From Gemmatimonadales bacterium UBA2960 (GTDB lineage Bacteria > Gemmatimonadota > Gemmatimonadetes > Longimicrobiales > Gaopeijiaceae), in the NCBI GenBank assembly GCA_002348465.1, contig DEBI01000116.1:1-41594 (forward strand): a stretch of DNA of 41,594 bases, written 5' to 3'. The notes beneath the pieces were generated by a model. It had not been told where the DNA came from and searched no databases. It saw nothing but the letters and a program-made list of their open reading frames with translations. Each line of letters opens with the position of its first letter. Positions within the stretch are counted from its first letter, which is position 1. This document shows, in pieces, positions 17,240 to 25,702 of the stretch. The translations under genes were made by a program, and so were the position numbers.

Positions 17240-18595
17240 CTACTTAACTCTCAAAAGTGACTCAAGTAAGGTTGCAGACCGGATAGCCGCCCCGCGGTTG
17301 CTGTGAATATACTCGGCTGAAGCAGCTCCTGCGGCCTTCCTGCGAGCTTCGTCAGTCAACCAAGTGGTGATCACCTCCGTTAATTCTTCCACATTCTGCA
17401 CTGACTCCGCACCTCCACAGTCAATAAGGTCTGCAGCCGCACGTGCCCTGTGGTGCTGAGAACCAAACAAGACTCCGCTTTCCGCAACGGCCGGCTCTAA
17501 AACGGAATGAAGACCCCGGCCGTGGAACCCACCACCAACGAAGGATACGGAAGCCAATCCGTACAGGTTAGCCAACACACCAACACGATCCACCACAATC
17601 GCATTAGGGCGAAGACTAACTTCAGATGCGTCACCCGTTAACGCATTTTCCAAGCTGCTGAGGGTCGTTGCCCACCAGCCGTCTTTTTCCAGGCGCTCAA
17701 TCAGCTTCGCAACAGCCAACTCAGAGGGCTTATGAGGAGCAATGATCAAACGAAGATCTGTGACCGTCTCACGAGTGGAAACAAGGGCCGGAAGGAGAAC
17801 ATCTTCATCTGACACCCACGTAGAACCGGCGACCACGGTCGGTCGAGTATCGGCCTGCAAGAGCGCGTGCCACCGTTGCCAAAGGTCTCGTCCTAGGAAC
17901 CGGTGCACCGCGGAATCGATACCAGGATCACCCGTGGTCCTCACCGCCCGCGGACTGACACCGAGAGACTGAAGCGCCAATGCATCTTCTTCGGAGTTAG
18001 CGCACGCGAGTGACAAAGCATTCCAAGAAGGCTTCATAAACATCTTAGCCAATGGACCCATCCGTCCGGACTCTCGGGTCACCACCGCGCCGATCATACC
18101 TACCGGGATCCCGCGCTGACCCGCCTCGCTCACCAAGGTGGGCCAGATCTCTGTTTTAGTGAAGATGACCGCATCGGGGGCCACTGCCTCCAAGGCGCAT
18201 CCTAGGGGACCCCTCAAGTCCCAGGGCAGATAGGTAGCTACATCTGCATTTATACTCCGTGCGATTTCTTCGGCGGAGGGAGAAAAGAACGTATACACCA
18301 CCTGAACATCCGGGCGAAGCGCTCGGAGTTCTCGGATGACCGCTCTCGCTTGGAAGCCCTCGCCTACGCTAGGTGCATGGACCCATATGACTGGTCGATC
18401 TGGATCCTTCAACGTCCGTCCCCAGAGTGACAAGAGATCATGGGCGCGACGGCGTCCAGAAAGACCTCTTGCAAGGTTTGAACTGCCGATTGAGAGGAGC
18501 GGAGATAACAGACGGACTACGCCCCACGCGAACCGATATAGAACGCTCAAGAAGTTCCGGTATTCAGTTTCGGAGAAGATGAATGCAAGGAGCAT
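17240..18595 (-). CDS. waaA: 3-deoxy-D-manno-octulosonic acid (Kdo) transferase
   Basis: WaaA (KdtA) transfers Kdo from CMP-Kdo to lipid A precursor at the inner face of the cytoplasmic membrane. The N-terminal membrane-associated helix is FAWGVVRLLSPLL. The GT30 motif HAPSVGE (73-79) holds the catalytic-base Glu79. FTKTEIWP and the C-terminal FVGGGFHGRGLHSVLEPA match the family's donor-binding half. The 451 residues are slightly longer than the usual 420-430. It shows that the organism makes lipopolysaccharide with a Kdo core. The start lacks a clear Shine-Dalgarno, and the divergent small gene begins 33 bases away. Confidence 0.93.
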   Translation of the reverse strand: MLLAFIFSETEYRNFLSVLYRFAWGVVRLLSPLLSIGSSNLARGLSGRRRAHDLLSLWGRTLKDPDRPVIWVHAPSVGEGFQARAVIRELRALRPDVQVVYTFFSPSAEEIARSINADVATYLPWDLRGPLGCALEAVAPDAVIFTKTEIWPTLVSEAGQRGIPVGMIGAVVTRESGRMGPLAKMFMKPSWNALSLACANSEEDALALQSLGVSPRAVRTTGDPGIDSAVHRFLGRDLWQRWHALLQADTRPTVVAGSTWVSDEDVLLPALVSTRETVTDLRLIIAPHKPSELAVAKLIERLEKDGWWATTLSSLENALTGDASEVSLRPNAIVVDRVGVLANLYGLASVSFVGGGFHGRGLHSVLEPAVAESGVLFGSQHHRARAAADLIDCGGAESVQNVEELTEVITTWLTDEARRKAAGAASAEYIHSNRGAAIRSATLLESLLRVK

Positions 18596-18628
18596 AGGGC
18601 GGCAGCGCTACGGCCGGTAGATTTAGTT

Positions 18629-18838
18629 ATGAACTATCAGATCACTATCCGCTTCGGCGGGAGACAGCAGCGCTATCACACATTCAAGGTCTCAGCAGAT
18701 GATGCGGTGGAAGCACTGCGACAAGCCGCTGATAACGTGCCAAAGGAAATCGCGACTGATGTCGACCTTGTCGAGCTACGTGTGGCAATCAGTCCGGACG
18801 AGCGCTCATACCTCGACGAGGCTAGCCGCGGTGCCTGA
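18629..18838 (+). CDS. Small conserved-looking protein, unknown function
   Basis: The 69-residue protein has no signal peptide or membrane segment. It shows a beta-beta-alpha-beta style pattern: ITIRFGGRQQRYHTFKVSADD, a helix DAVEALRQAADNVP, then VDLVELRVAIS. The codon pattern resembles its neighbours. It is divergent from waaA and lies 42 bases upstream of the PF10023 peptidase gene on the same strand. I cannot assign a family. Confidence 0.6.
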   Translation: MNYQITIRFGGRQQRYHTFKVSADDAVEALRQAADNVPKEIATDVDLVELRVAISPDERSYLDEASRGA

Positions 18839-18880
18839 TCCTTTGCCTAGGTGTAAGTCGTCACCAGAGATCGCGCTCTA

Positions 18881-20002
18881 ATGAGCACCCATCTCAAGAT
18901 CTATCGCCGTCAACGTCGAGGCCTCTTCGCAGTAGTAGCACTCGCATTGGTCGCTGGATGCACGGCGTGTTCTCCGCTTTACGTAATTAGGGCAGGAATT
19001 GCCGAAATAGGCATTCTGCGTGCCCGACAACCTATTCACGAGATTCTAAACGACACCACCGTCGACCCTGATACACGTAGTAAACTCGCATACGTAGTCG
19101 ACGCTCGTCGTTTCGCAGCAGAGAACCTCGGAATCGACGTGGGTGATTCTTACACAATGTTTACCCAACTCGACCGAGACACGCTTGCCATGGTTGTGAC
19201 GGCAGCGTGGCCCGATCGTCTAGTGCCCAAGACATGGTGGTTTCCCATTGTGGGCCACGTTCCGTACAAAGGCCACTTCTCATTACAGTCCGCTCTTGAG
19301 GAAGAAGCCAGCCTAGCAAACGAAGGTTATGACACGTGGGTCAGGCCTACTTCAGCCTTCAGCACCCTCGGATGGTTCAACGACCCAGTACTCTCTACTG
19401 CACTTAAGACCGACGAAGTCGAAGTTGTAACCACTGTTATTCACGAACTGGCGCATCAACACTTGTTCCTGCCGGGCCAAGTAGAATTCAACGAAAGTTT
19501 CGCAACGTTCGTAGGTCGGGCAGGTGCCGCACGTTACTTCTGCACACGAGAAGGGAGTGGCCCCCAATCCATCAAGTGTCAACGAGCATTAGCCAGATGG
19601 CGAGACAGTCAAGTCTTCAGCAACTATCTGGACGACCTCGTCAAAAGGCTAGAGGCAGTATACGACGATCCAGAGCTGACCCCGGAACAGAAAGCCACAG
19701 ACCGACTGCCAATCATCGCGAGTGGGTTGCAGGAATTCGACGAGCAGGTAGCACCTGCTCTAGAGTCTCTTACCTTCGCTAGCTTCCGACATGAGAACGT
19801 CAATAACGCGACCCTCCTTTCATACATTCGGTACTATAAGCGGCTTCTGGATTTCAACGCCCTACTCAAATCCCACGAGGGTGACCTGGCCCAGGCCCTG
19901 TCAGATATTAAGGAGCGGGTGCGAGACGCCAGCGATGCTTTCGATGTGATCCCCCACACTCGACCACTCGAGTCGAGTACGAAGGCAGTTCCGAGAGACT
20001 GA
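18881..20002 (+). CDS. PF10023-type putative aminopeptidase lipoprotein
   Basis: The protein has a basic N-terminus, a hydrophobic stretch and a V-A-G-C lipobox (Cys27). A zinc-peptidase motif HELAH occupies 188-192, followed by NESFA with a third ligand, Glu205, as in gluzincins. The segment WWFPIVGHVPYKGHF and the cysteine-containing region after NESFATFVGRAGA are typical of the predicted aminopeptidase family PF10023. It probably acts in the periplasm. Its substrate is unknown. The C-terminal 120 residues are helical and charged. It ends 56 bases before the converging sulfite-oxidase-type gene, and no terminator is visible between them. Confidence 0.85.
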   Translation: MSTHLKIYRRQRRGLFAVVALALVAGCTACSPLYVIRAGIAEIGILRARQPIHEILNDTTVDPDTRSKLAYVVDARRFAAENLGIDVGDSYTMFTQLDRDTLAMVVTAAWPDRLVPKTWWFPIVGHVPYKGHFSLQSALEEEASLANEGYDTWVRPTSAFSTLGWFNDPVLSTALKTDEVEVVTTVIHELAHQHLFLPGQVEFNESFATFVGRAGAARYFCTREGSGPQSIKCQRALARWRDSQVFSNYLDDLVKRLEAVYDDPELTPEQKATDRLPIIASGLQEFDEQVAPALESLTFASFRHENVNNATLLSYIRYYKRLLDFNALLKSHEGDLAQALSDIKERVRDASDAFDVIPHTRPLESSTKAVPRD

Positions 20003-20057
20003 AGCAGACCTAGGATCCCAGAGGCCATCTTACACGGTGGCGCACTGGGAAGCCTTA

Positions 20058-21281
20058 CTACTGGTCCGGAATCGTGATCTCTCTAACAACGCTGCCGTAG
20101 CTTTCCCAATACGTGATCTTTTGAACCATGACGGGGTCGTCCGTTGTCGGCTGAATCTCTCCATCTGTCGAGATCGCGCGGGACGTTACGGTATGGGCAC
20201 CAGGAGAAGCTGCCCACTCTAGGTGCCAAAAGGTCCACGTGTAAGGATCGTCCGCTCCTTCTCCGAGTGCCACCGGCTGCCAGTCCCCACCATCGATACT
20301 GACCTCAACTCGGTCAATCGGTTTGCCCCACGCTGCACCATTTATCCTATATCCACCATCGGTTCGTACAACGTTGGCAGGGATTGAGTTGATATTTGTT
20401 CGACCGACCGACGTTTCGGCCCAGACACCATCTTCGTCAGAGCCCTCCTGACGCAAAGTCACATAGTCACGAGCCATGAACTTGCCCATGAAGCGAGTGT
20501 CACGGACCTCGATCCGGGTCAACCACTTCACATTAGCAACACCATACCAGCCCGGAGCAATTAACCTCAGGGGATACCCATTACCGATCGGCAAAGACTC
20601 CCCATTCACTGCCCACGCCAAGAGGACGTTATCACGCATCGCGTCTTCTACAGACATACTCCGAGCAAATTGTTGATCGACCTCAATATCATCCCTATGC
20701 AGCAGTGTCTCTGTTCCAGTGTCAGCACCGAAAAAAACGATCTCGACCCCACCGTCTTGAATTCCCGCCTCTTGCAGAAGAGGTGCAAGTGGAGTCCCAG
20801 TCCACGTAGCATTGTGCACCGCCCCCATAAACGTCGCGAAGCCACGGTTCCCGGCGCATTCAAGCAGCATTGTAACGTCTTGCTGCGGTCGTGACTGGAT
20901 ATCATCAAGCGTTAGTGTCATCGGTCGATCTACCATACCTATGATCTCCAGCCTCCAAGCCTCACCATCTAGCTCAGGAGTGCCATAGTGACCTACGCTG
21001 AATAGTTGTTCGGTCGGAGTAACCCAGGAATCCAACGCCTGCCAGTCGAGCGTGTTTGCACGCCCTCCGGCCGGCGGCGCATTAGTCCATGGAATCACGT
21101 CATCCTGAGGAGAAAACCGTGCAAGACGCTCCGCAAAGTCAGCCGGGAAAACCGTAGCAGCCGCGGCGACCGCCCCACCACGTCGAATTACCTCTCGACG
21201 AGATATCACCTCGGGGTTCTCACCCTCGAGGCCATAGAGTTCCACGGGAGTTTTCACCTGTAGCCGTGACCGATCTTCCAT
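20058..21281 (-). CDS. Sulfite-oxidase-type molybdopterin oxidoreductase, Tat-exported
   Basis: The core is a sulfite oxidase-fold molybdoenzyme. The Mo-ligating Cys142 lies in LLECAGNRG, followed by WTGTPLAPLL, NGYPLRLIAPGWYG and KWLTRIEV, and then the Mo-co dimerisation domain (about 280-400). It has no haem b5 domain, as in bacterial SorA/SoxC-like enzymes. A twin-arginine motif SRREVIRRGG (27-36) and a hydrophobic run imply folded export to the periplasm. I start at 21281 because GGAGG sits nine bases upstream; this gives 407 residues, while a frame open further upstream adds 38 residues without a signal. Sulfite as substrate is inferred. A c-type cytochrome partner is not nearby. Confidence 0.9.
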   Translation of the reverse strand: MEDRSRLQVKTPVELYGLEGENPEVISRREVIRRGGAVAAAATVFPADFAERLARFSPQDDVIPWTNAPPAGGRANTLDWQALDSWVTPTEQLFSVGHYGTPELDGEAWRLEIIGMVDRPMTLTLDDIQSRPQQDVTMLLECAGNRGFATFMGAVHNATWTGTPLAPLLQEAGIQDGGVEIVFFGADTGTETLLHRDDIEVDQQFARSMSVEDAMRDNVLLAWAVNGESLPIGNGYPLRLIAPGWYGVANVKWLTRIEVRDTRFMGKFMARDYVTLRQEGSDEDGVWAETSVGRTNINSIPANVVRTDGGYRINGAAWGKPIDRVEVSIDGGDWQPVALGEGADDPYTWTFWHLEWAASPGAHTVTSRAISTDGEIQPTTDDPVMVQKITYWESYGSVVREITIPDQ

Positions 21282-21379
21282 ACTTCGTTGCCTCCGTTCA
21301 ATTGAGAACGGCCAATGTGTGGAACTGATGCCCTCCACGCCATTCATATCACAAAACACTCTCAACCCGTTGGCTTTGT

Positions 21380-21408
21380 GAGAAAGGATGGCCACTAGTG
21401 GCTTTCTC
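21380..21408 (-). repeat. Compound inverted repeat around a 12-base palindrome
   Basis: A perfect palindrome, gccactagtggc (21391-21402), is flanked by gagaaa (21380-21385) and tttctc (21403-21408), which pair with each other. It lies about 95 bases downstream of the DUF5916 stop and about 100 bases upstream of the sulfite-oxidase-type start. A terminator for the former or an operator for the latter are both possible. Nothing else stands out in 21282-21503. Confidence 0.35.
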
Positions 21409-21503
21409 TACTGCGGCTTCAAGATTTCAAGACACATAAGACGATCAGCGTCCGGACACTCCTCGAGCCGGATACTAGACCGGGGAAGAACCGCCACAGG
21501 TTA

Positions 21504-23789
21504 TTATCCCGTGAGGAGGAATGTCGCCTTAACAATTAGGCGACGATCTCGAAACATGAACGTTGACAGAGGGTCTGTCGGATCCCGGCGAAGCTCATCG
21601 TAAGCGACAAACACGTCACTTCCTGGACGATAAGTCCAGCGGAAGCGTGCACTCGTGCTGAACTGCTCTGAGAGTGAGTTGTACTGGGTGATCGATCGGA
21701 TTGCCATCGTAGGCGAGATGGAAAAATCGACCCTTAACGATGCCAGATCCACCTCGAAATCGCCACTTGGAAGGTCGACATCGTTTCTAGTCCATGACGC
21801 TTCCGTGGCGAGCCGGTCGGTCAGCCTAGCACCTATCTTTCCCTGAGTATCAAAGCGATCCCCACCGTAGAATTGTTGAGGGGACAACATCAACCCGTAG
21901 TAGAAGGGACGCGAGGGACTCGAGTCGAAAGAGATCCTGTACTCGTTGAAGTCATAGTCCCCCGCAGGGATCACTACGTCATTCAGAGAGAATTCACGAT
22001 CGACACGGTCAAAAATGTCATTCCACCAGAGGTTCAAATACGCACCATTGTCAAAGCGGACACCAAGCATATAGTGCCAGCGGTCGGCCAGCCTGAGTCC
22101 CGTCTGATCGGTGGTATAGATGTAGTTGACCATCGGTGACAGAACACGAATCCCCCAAAAGTCCGGCCTAGGACTCCTCTCTATGTGCCACTTAGAAGTC
22201 CTTATTCCATTGCGAGGCAGAAATCCCGCTTCCGGATTAAAGTCGTTCTCAAAATCACCGTACTCGCCATAGATCTTCCAGTCAGCATCTAGCCACTGAG
22301 CATTTACGTAAGTGCCCATCCCACCCCAACCTTCATCCTCACGAATAGACGTACTGGGGTCATCAACTGGAGCGGCTAACCCCGACGTCTCAGTCGCTGC
22401 CACAAACCCCTGAATGGTGAAATTTGGGTGAGGCGCGATGGAAGCATCTATAGCGTACGTGCGGTTAAAATAGCTCGTGTCATTGGCTAAATCACCGAAA
22501 GCGTCAATGTCTGTTTTGTTGATCACTAGAGCACCGATTCGAGATCGGCCCCAGTTTCGACTGAACTTGGCCACAGCAAAGTTCTCGGCAGCCGTACCCA
22601 TCGCCTCGTCCGTCTGCACCGTCATCACAGCTAAATCATTCCGACCCACTTTTCCAGTCAACCGCGCCCCCCCGATGATCGGGACATTATCCCCGCTCTC
22701 TGTGAGGCCGATGCGACGGCTGAAAAAGAGTTCAGCATATCGATTAAATGGGTTCGCTGACCCGACACGGAACTTCCCAGAATTCTCTAGAAAAAAGTCG
22801 CGTTTTTCAGGGAAGAAAAGTGCGAAACGAGTGAGGTTCACCTGCTCGTCATCAACTTCTGCCTGCGCGAAATCAGTGTTGACCGTCAGGTCGAGATTCA
22901 AACCAGAGGAAAGCCCATACTTCATGTCGAGCCCAACGTCCTGTTGCCAATTATTACTCTCTTGACCCGACGCCAGCGTGCTACTGCCTCCAGCCGTTAC
23001 GAATGGTGTAACCCTAAGGTCCATACCCCTATTGAGTCGCTGCATACCCTCAAGTATACCGGCCCTACTTACCCTCGTGATGGTGAATTCTTTGGATATG
23101 GGAGCCCAGAAGGATTGCTCATTCTTGCCACCCATATTCCGCATAATGTTCATGCCCCATACCTGCTGCTCCGAGTCTTTAAAGCGAAGCGTCACCATCG
23201 GAATTGCGATTTCAACAACCCAGCCATCCTCGAGGACTCTTGCAGCTACATGCCAAACTCCATCCCAGTCACGGTTGATGTTCGAACTGGAAAAACCAAA
23301 CTGCCTCGCACCGCCCTCGCCCTCGTTGAATACCTGCTGGTCGAGTTGTGCGCCAAGGGGATTCGTCACGAACATGTACCCTGATCGTGAGTCTCTGAAC
23401 GTGTCCAGAATGATCTGGATATTGTCTTCGTCCAGAATCCTATCAGAGTCGCGTCGCATTTCCGTCGCCACCACTCCATGATCGGAGCGCTCCCACGCCC
23501 GAACGCCAATGTAGAGAGTCTGTGCGTCATACAGCAGATAGATCTCTGTGTCTTCGGTAGCAGGCGCGCCCTCTAGTGGCTCCTGCTGGATCAACTCGTC
23601 GATCAACCCAGCCGGTCCCCAGACCTCTTGCTCAAGAATACCGTCGAGCACCGGAGCAACGTCTGTCCGAGTAGCTCGTGCTCGATACTCGTCGCCTGCT
23701 TGCTGCGCCTCGACGTCATTTGTAGTGATAGGCACGACAATTATGCCGAGCACCATGGTGCAGGCCAGATTTCGCAGCAAGATAGACAT
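21504..23789 (-). CDS. DUF5916 protein: CBM9-like domain plus outer-membrane barrel
   Basis: The 761-residue protein has a signal peptide (hydrophobic run to about residue 28, ending near VEAQQ). An N-terminal CBM9-like beta-sandwich (about 35-220) has PVLDGILEQEVW, IYLLYDAQTLYIGVRAWE and DNIQIILDTF. The DUF5916 region follows with FFPEKRDFFLEN and many alternating aromatic beta-strands to the end, which predicts an outer-membrane barrel. Such proteins are common in Bacteroidota, Gemmatimonadota and relatives and are thought to bind or import saccharides or other ligands; the function is not established. It is divergent from fhs, sharing a hairpin-rich 173-base intergenic region. Confidence 0.87.
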   Translation of the reverse strand: MSILLRNLACTMVLGIIVVPITTNDVEAQQAGDEYRARATRTDVAPVLDGILEQEVWGPAGLIDELIQQEPLEGAPATEDTEIYLLYDAQTLYIGVRAWERSDHGVVATEMRRDSDRILDEDNIQIILDTFRDSRSGYMFVTNPLGAQLDQQVFNEGEGGARQFGFSSSNINRDWDGVWHVAARVLEDGWVVEIAIPMVTLRFKDSEQQVWGMNIMRNMGGKNEQSFWAPISKEFTITRVSRAGILEGMQRLNRGMDLRVTPFVTAGGSSTLASGQESNNWQQDVGLDMKYGLSSGLNLDLTVNTDFAQAEVDDEQVNLTRFALFFPEKRDFFLENSGKFRVGSANPFNRYAELFFSRRIGLTESGDNVPIIGGARLTGKVGRNDLAVMTVQTDEAMGTAAENFAVAKFSRNWGRSRIGALVINKTDIDAFGDLANDTSYFNRTYAIDASIAPHPNFTIQGFVAATETSGLAAPVDDPSTSIREDEGWGGMGTYVNAQWLDADWKIYGEYGDFENDFNPEAGFLPRNGIRTSKWHIERSPRPDFWGIRVLSPMVNYIYTTDQTGLRLADRWHYMLGVRFDNGAYLNLWWNDIFDRVDREFSLNDVVIPAGDYDFNEYRISFDSSPSRPFYYGLMLSPQQFYGGDRFDTQGKIGARLTDRLATEASWTRNDVDLPSGDFEVDLASLRVDFSISPTMAIRSITQYNSLSEQFSTSARFRWTYRPGSDVFVAYDELRRDPTDPLSTFMFRDRRLIVKATFLLTG

Positions 23790-23831
23790 TGAGTGACCGA
23801 TGACCGGAAAGTCGGGTTAGGAGAATATGAC

Positions 23832-23928
23832 CTCCGTTAGGACACCTAAAGGAGCCTGGATGATGAGAGCCGGACTCATCGGGAGCATTGCGCCTTGGTC
23901 ATTTCTAGTTTGATTTTGGCGCCCCAAA
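23832..23928 (+). promoter_or_regulatory. Hairpin-rich leader of fhs
   Basis: Three hairpins follow one another. 23832-23841/23845-23854 gives 9 bp with one G-A mismatch and an ACA loop, and buries the AAAGGAG of the small ORF. 23862-23867/23875-23880 gives 6 bp with a 7-base loop. 23915-23919/23924-23928 gives 5 bp with a 4-base loop. The fhs Shine-Dalgarno (23950-23956) comes 21 bases after the last. The arrangement suggests control of translation or elongation, but this is inferred only from the pairing. Confidence 0.4.
23860..23913 (+). CDS. Possible 17-residue leader peptide upstream of fhs
   Basis: An ATG with AAAGGAG five bases upstream (23848-23854) opens a 17-codon frame, MMRAGLIGSIAPWSFLV, ending in TGA. 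It ends 49 bases before the fhs start and lies inside the hairpin-rich leader. The spacing and Shine-Dalgarno are better than for many real genes in this window. There is no run of one amino acid that would name a regulatory signal. It may be a coincidence. Confidence 0.3.
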   Translation: MMRAGLIGSIAPWSFLV

Positions 23929-23962
23929 CGATACCGAACGAACGGCACCAAGGGAGCAACCC

Positions 23963-25627
23963 ATCAAAAGCGACATCCAAATAGCCCAAGAAGCTGAACT
24001 CCTGCCAATACAGGAGATCGCAGCGAAGATCGGGCTCGGCCCAAAAGACATACAGCCGCACGGGCACCACAAAGCCAAGATCCCACTCGAAGTTGCTAAG
24101 GAGACGGGAGGGCGTGATGGCAAGCTTGTGCTGGTCACGGGGATCAGCCCCACCGCTGCAGGTGAAGGAAAATCAACTGTATCCGTGGGCCTAGCCGACG
24201 CTCTCACCCTTAGAGAGCGCAATCCAGTACTGTGCCTCCGCGAGCCCAGCCTCGGACCAGTATTTGGAATCAAAGGAGGCGCTGCCGGGGGTGGCTATAG
24301 CCAAGTCGTACCGATGGAGGAAATCAACCTCCACTTCACAGGGGACTTCCACGCAATCAGCTCAGCCCACGGTCTACTATCTGCTGTTCTCGACAACCAC
24401 CTTTACAGACCTAACACACTCGGCATCGACCCAACTAGGCTCACGTGGCCGCGTGCGATCGACATGAATGATCGGGCGCTGCGAAACATCGTAGTCGGTC
24501 TTGGTGGTCGGACTGGTGGCGTCCCGCGACAGGATGGCTTTGTCATCACAGCTGCTTCCGAGATCATGGCAATCTTCTGCCTCGCCGACGGCACCACCGA
24601 CCTGAAAGAGCGTATCGACCGAATCATTATCGGCTACACCCGAAGCGGAGAACCCATCCGGGCAGAGGGCCTTAGAGTGTCTGGGGCGATGGCCGCTCTG
24701 CTCAAAGACGCGGTAAGTCCCAATCTAGTCCAGACTCTCGGTGGAACACCGGCGCTAATTCACGGTGGACCTTTTGCCAACATCGCACACGGTTGCAACT
24801 CCCTGACGGCGACTAGGGTTGGTCTTTCGCTAGGTGACGTTGTAGTTACGGAAGCCGGTTTCGGAGCAGACCTTGGGGCGGAGAAATTCTTCGACATAAA
24901 GTGTCGGTTTGGTAACCTAAACCCTGAGGCAGCAGTAGTTGTCGCTACAGTCCGCGCAATAAAAATGAATGGGGGAAAGAGCAAGGATGACCTCGGGCAT
25001 GAAGATGTTGAGGCCGTAAGGCGCGGCTTCGTGAACCTCGAAGCCCACGCGAATAATGTCCGCAAATTCGGTGTGCCTCCGGTGGTAGCGATAAACCGGT
25101 TCGTGACAGACACGGACGCTGAGATAGCCGTATTGCTTGATGGCTGTGCCAAAATGGGAGTTCGAGCCGTTGTTGCAGATCCGTGGGGTGAAGGCGGTGC
25201 AGGATGCCTGGACCTCGCAGATGCCGTATGGGAAATCCTGACATCAGGAGAAGCGGCGTACGCGCCACTATACCCCAACGACATGGGCCTGATCGAGAAA
25301 ATGGAAACCGTAGCTCAGGAGATTTATGGCGCTGAAGGTCTGGATATCCACCCAACTGCCGCCAAGGAAATTGCTGTTCTGGAAGAAGCCGGTATGCGTG
25401 ACTCACCCGTGTGTATCGCAAAGACCCAATACTCGTTCTCTGATGATCCAGCGCTCTTAGGACGACCATCGGGTTTCAGGATTCACGTTCGGGAGGTCAC
25501 TCCTTCCGCTGGTGCCGGGTTCGTGGTCGCTAAGACGGGTGCCATTATGACGATGCCCGGCCTAGGTGCTGTGCCATCTGCGATGGGAGTTGATCTGATC
25601 GATGGGGTTGTCACTGGACTGTTCTGA
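23963..25627 (+). CDS. fhs: Formate-tetrahydrofolate ligase, with a non-canonical ATC start
   Basis: Fhs makes 10-formyl-THF from formate, THF and ATP. The P-loop region TAAGEGKST, REPSLGPVFGIKGGAAGGG, NLHFTGDFHAI, THFS motif GGPFANIAHGCNS and the C-terminal TGAIMTMPGLG are all intact, and the chain ends in TGLF as usual. The first conventional start in frame is GTG at 24128, which would delete the conserved N-terminus. Upstream of it, 55 open codons encode KSDIQIAQEAELLPIQEIA and KAKIPLEV, matching the family's SDIEIAQ and KAKISLDV. An in-frame TAG at 23906 closes the frame, and no ATG, GTG or TTG lies between it and 24128. AAGGGAG (23950-23956) sits six bases before ATC at 23963, giving 554 residues, the family norm. 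Confidence 0.93.
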   Translation: MKSDIQIAQEAELLPIQEIAAKIGLGPKDIQPHGHHKAKIPLEVAKETGGRDGKLVLVTGISPTAAGEGKSTVSVGLADALTLRERNPVLCLREPSLGPVFGIKGGAAGGGYSQVVPMEEINLHFTGDFHAISSAHGLLSAVLDNHLYRPNTLGIDPTRLTWPRAIDMNDRALRNIVVGLGGRTGGVPRQDGFVITAASEIMAIFCLADGTTDLKERIDRIIIGYTRSGEPIRAEGLRVSGAMAALLKDAVSPNLVQTLGGTPALIHGGPFANIAHGCNSLTATRVGLSLGDVVVTEAGFGADLGAEKFFDIKCRFGNLNPEAAVVVATVRAIKMNGGKSKDDLGHEDVEAVRRGFVNLEAHANNVRKFGVPPVVAINRFVTDTDAEIAVLLDGCAKMGVRAVVADPWGEGGAGCLDLADAVWEILTSGEAAYAPLYPNDMGLIEKMETVAQEIYGAEGLDIHPTAAKEIAVLEEAGMRDSPVCIAKTQYSFSDDPALLGRPSGFRIHVREVTPSAGAGFVVAKTGAIMTMPGLGAVPSAMGVDLIDGVVTGLF

Positions 25628-25702
25628 TCTAGCGAACTGGGCCCCCGATCGACCTCACATGGTATCTTGCCCTAACGGAGCGTCAACGCAAAAACCATAG
25701 TA

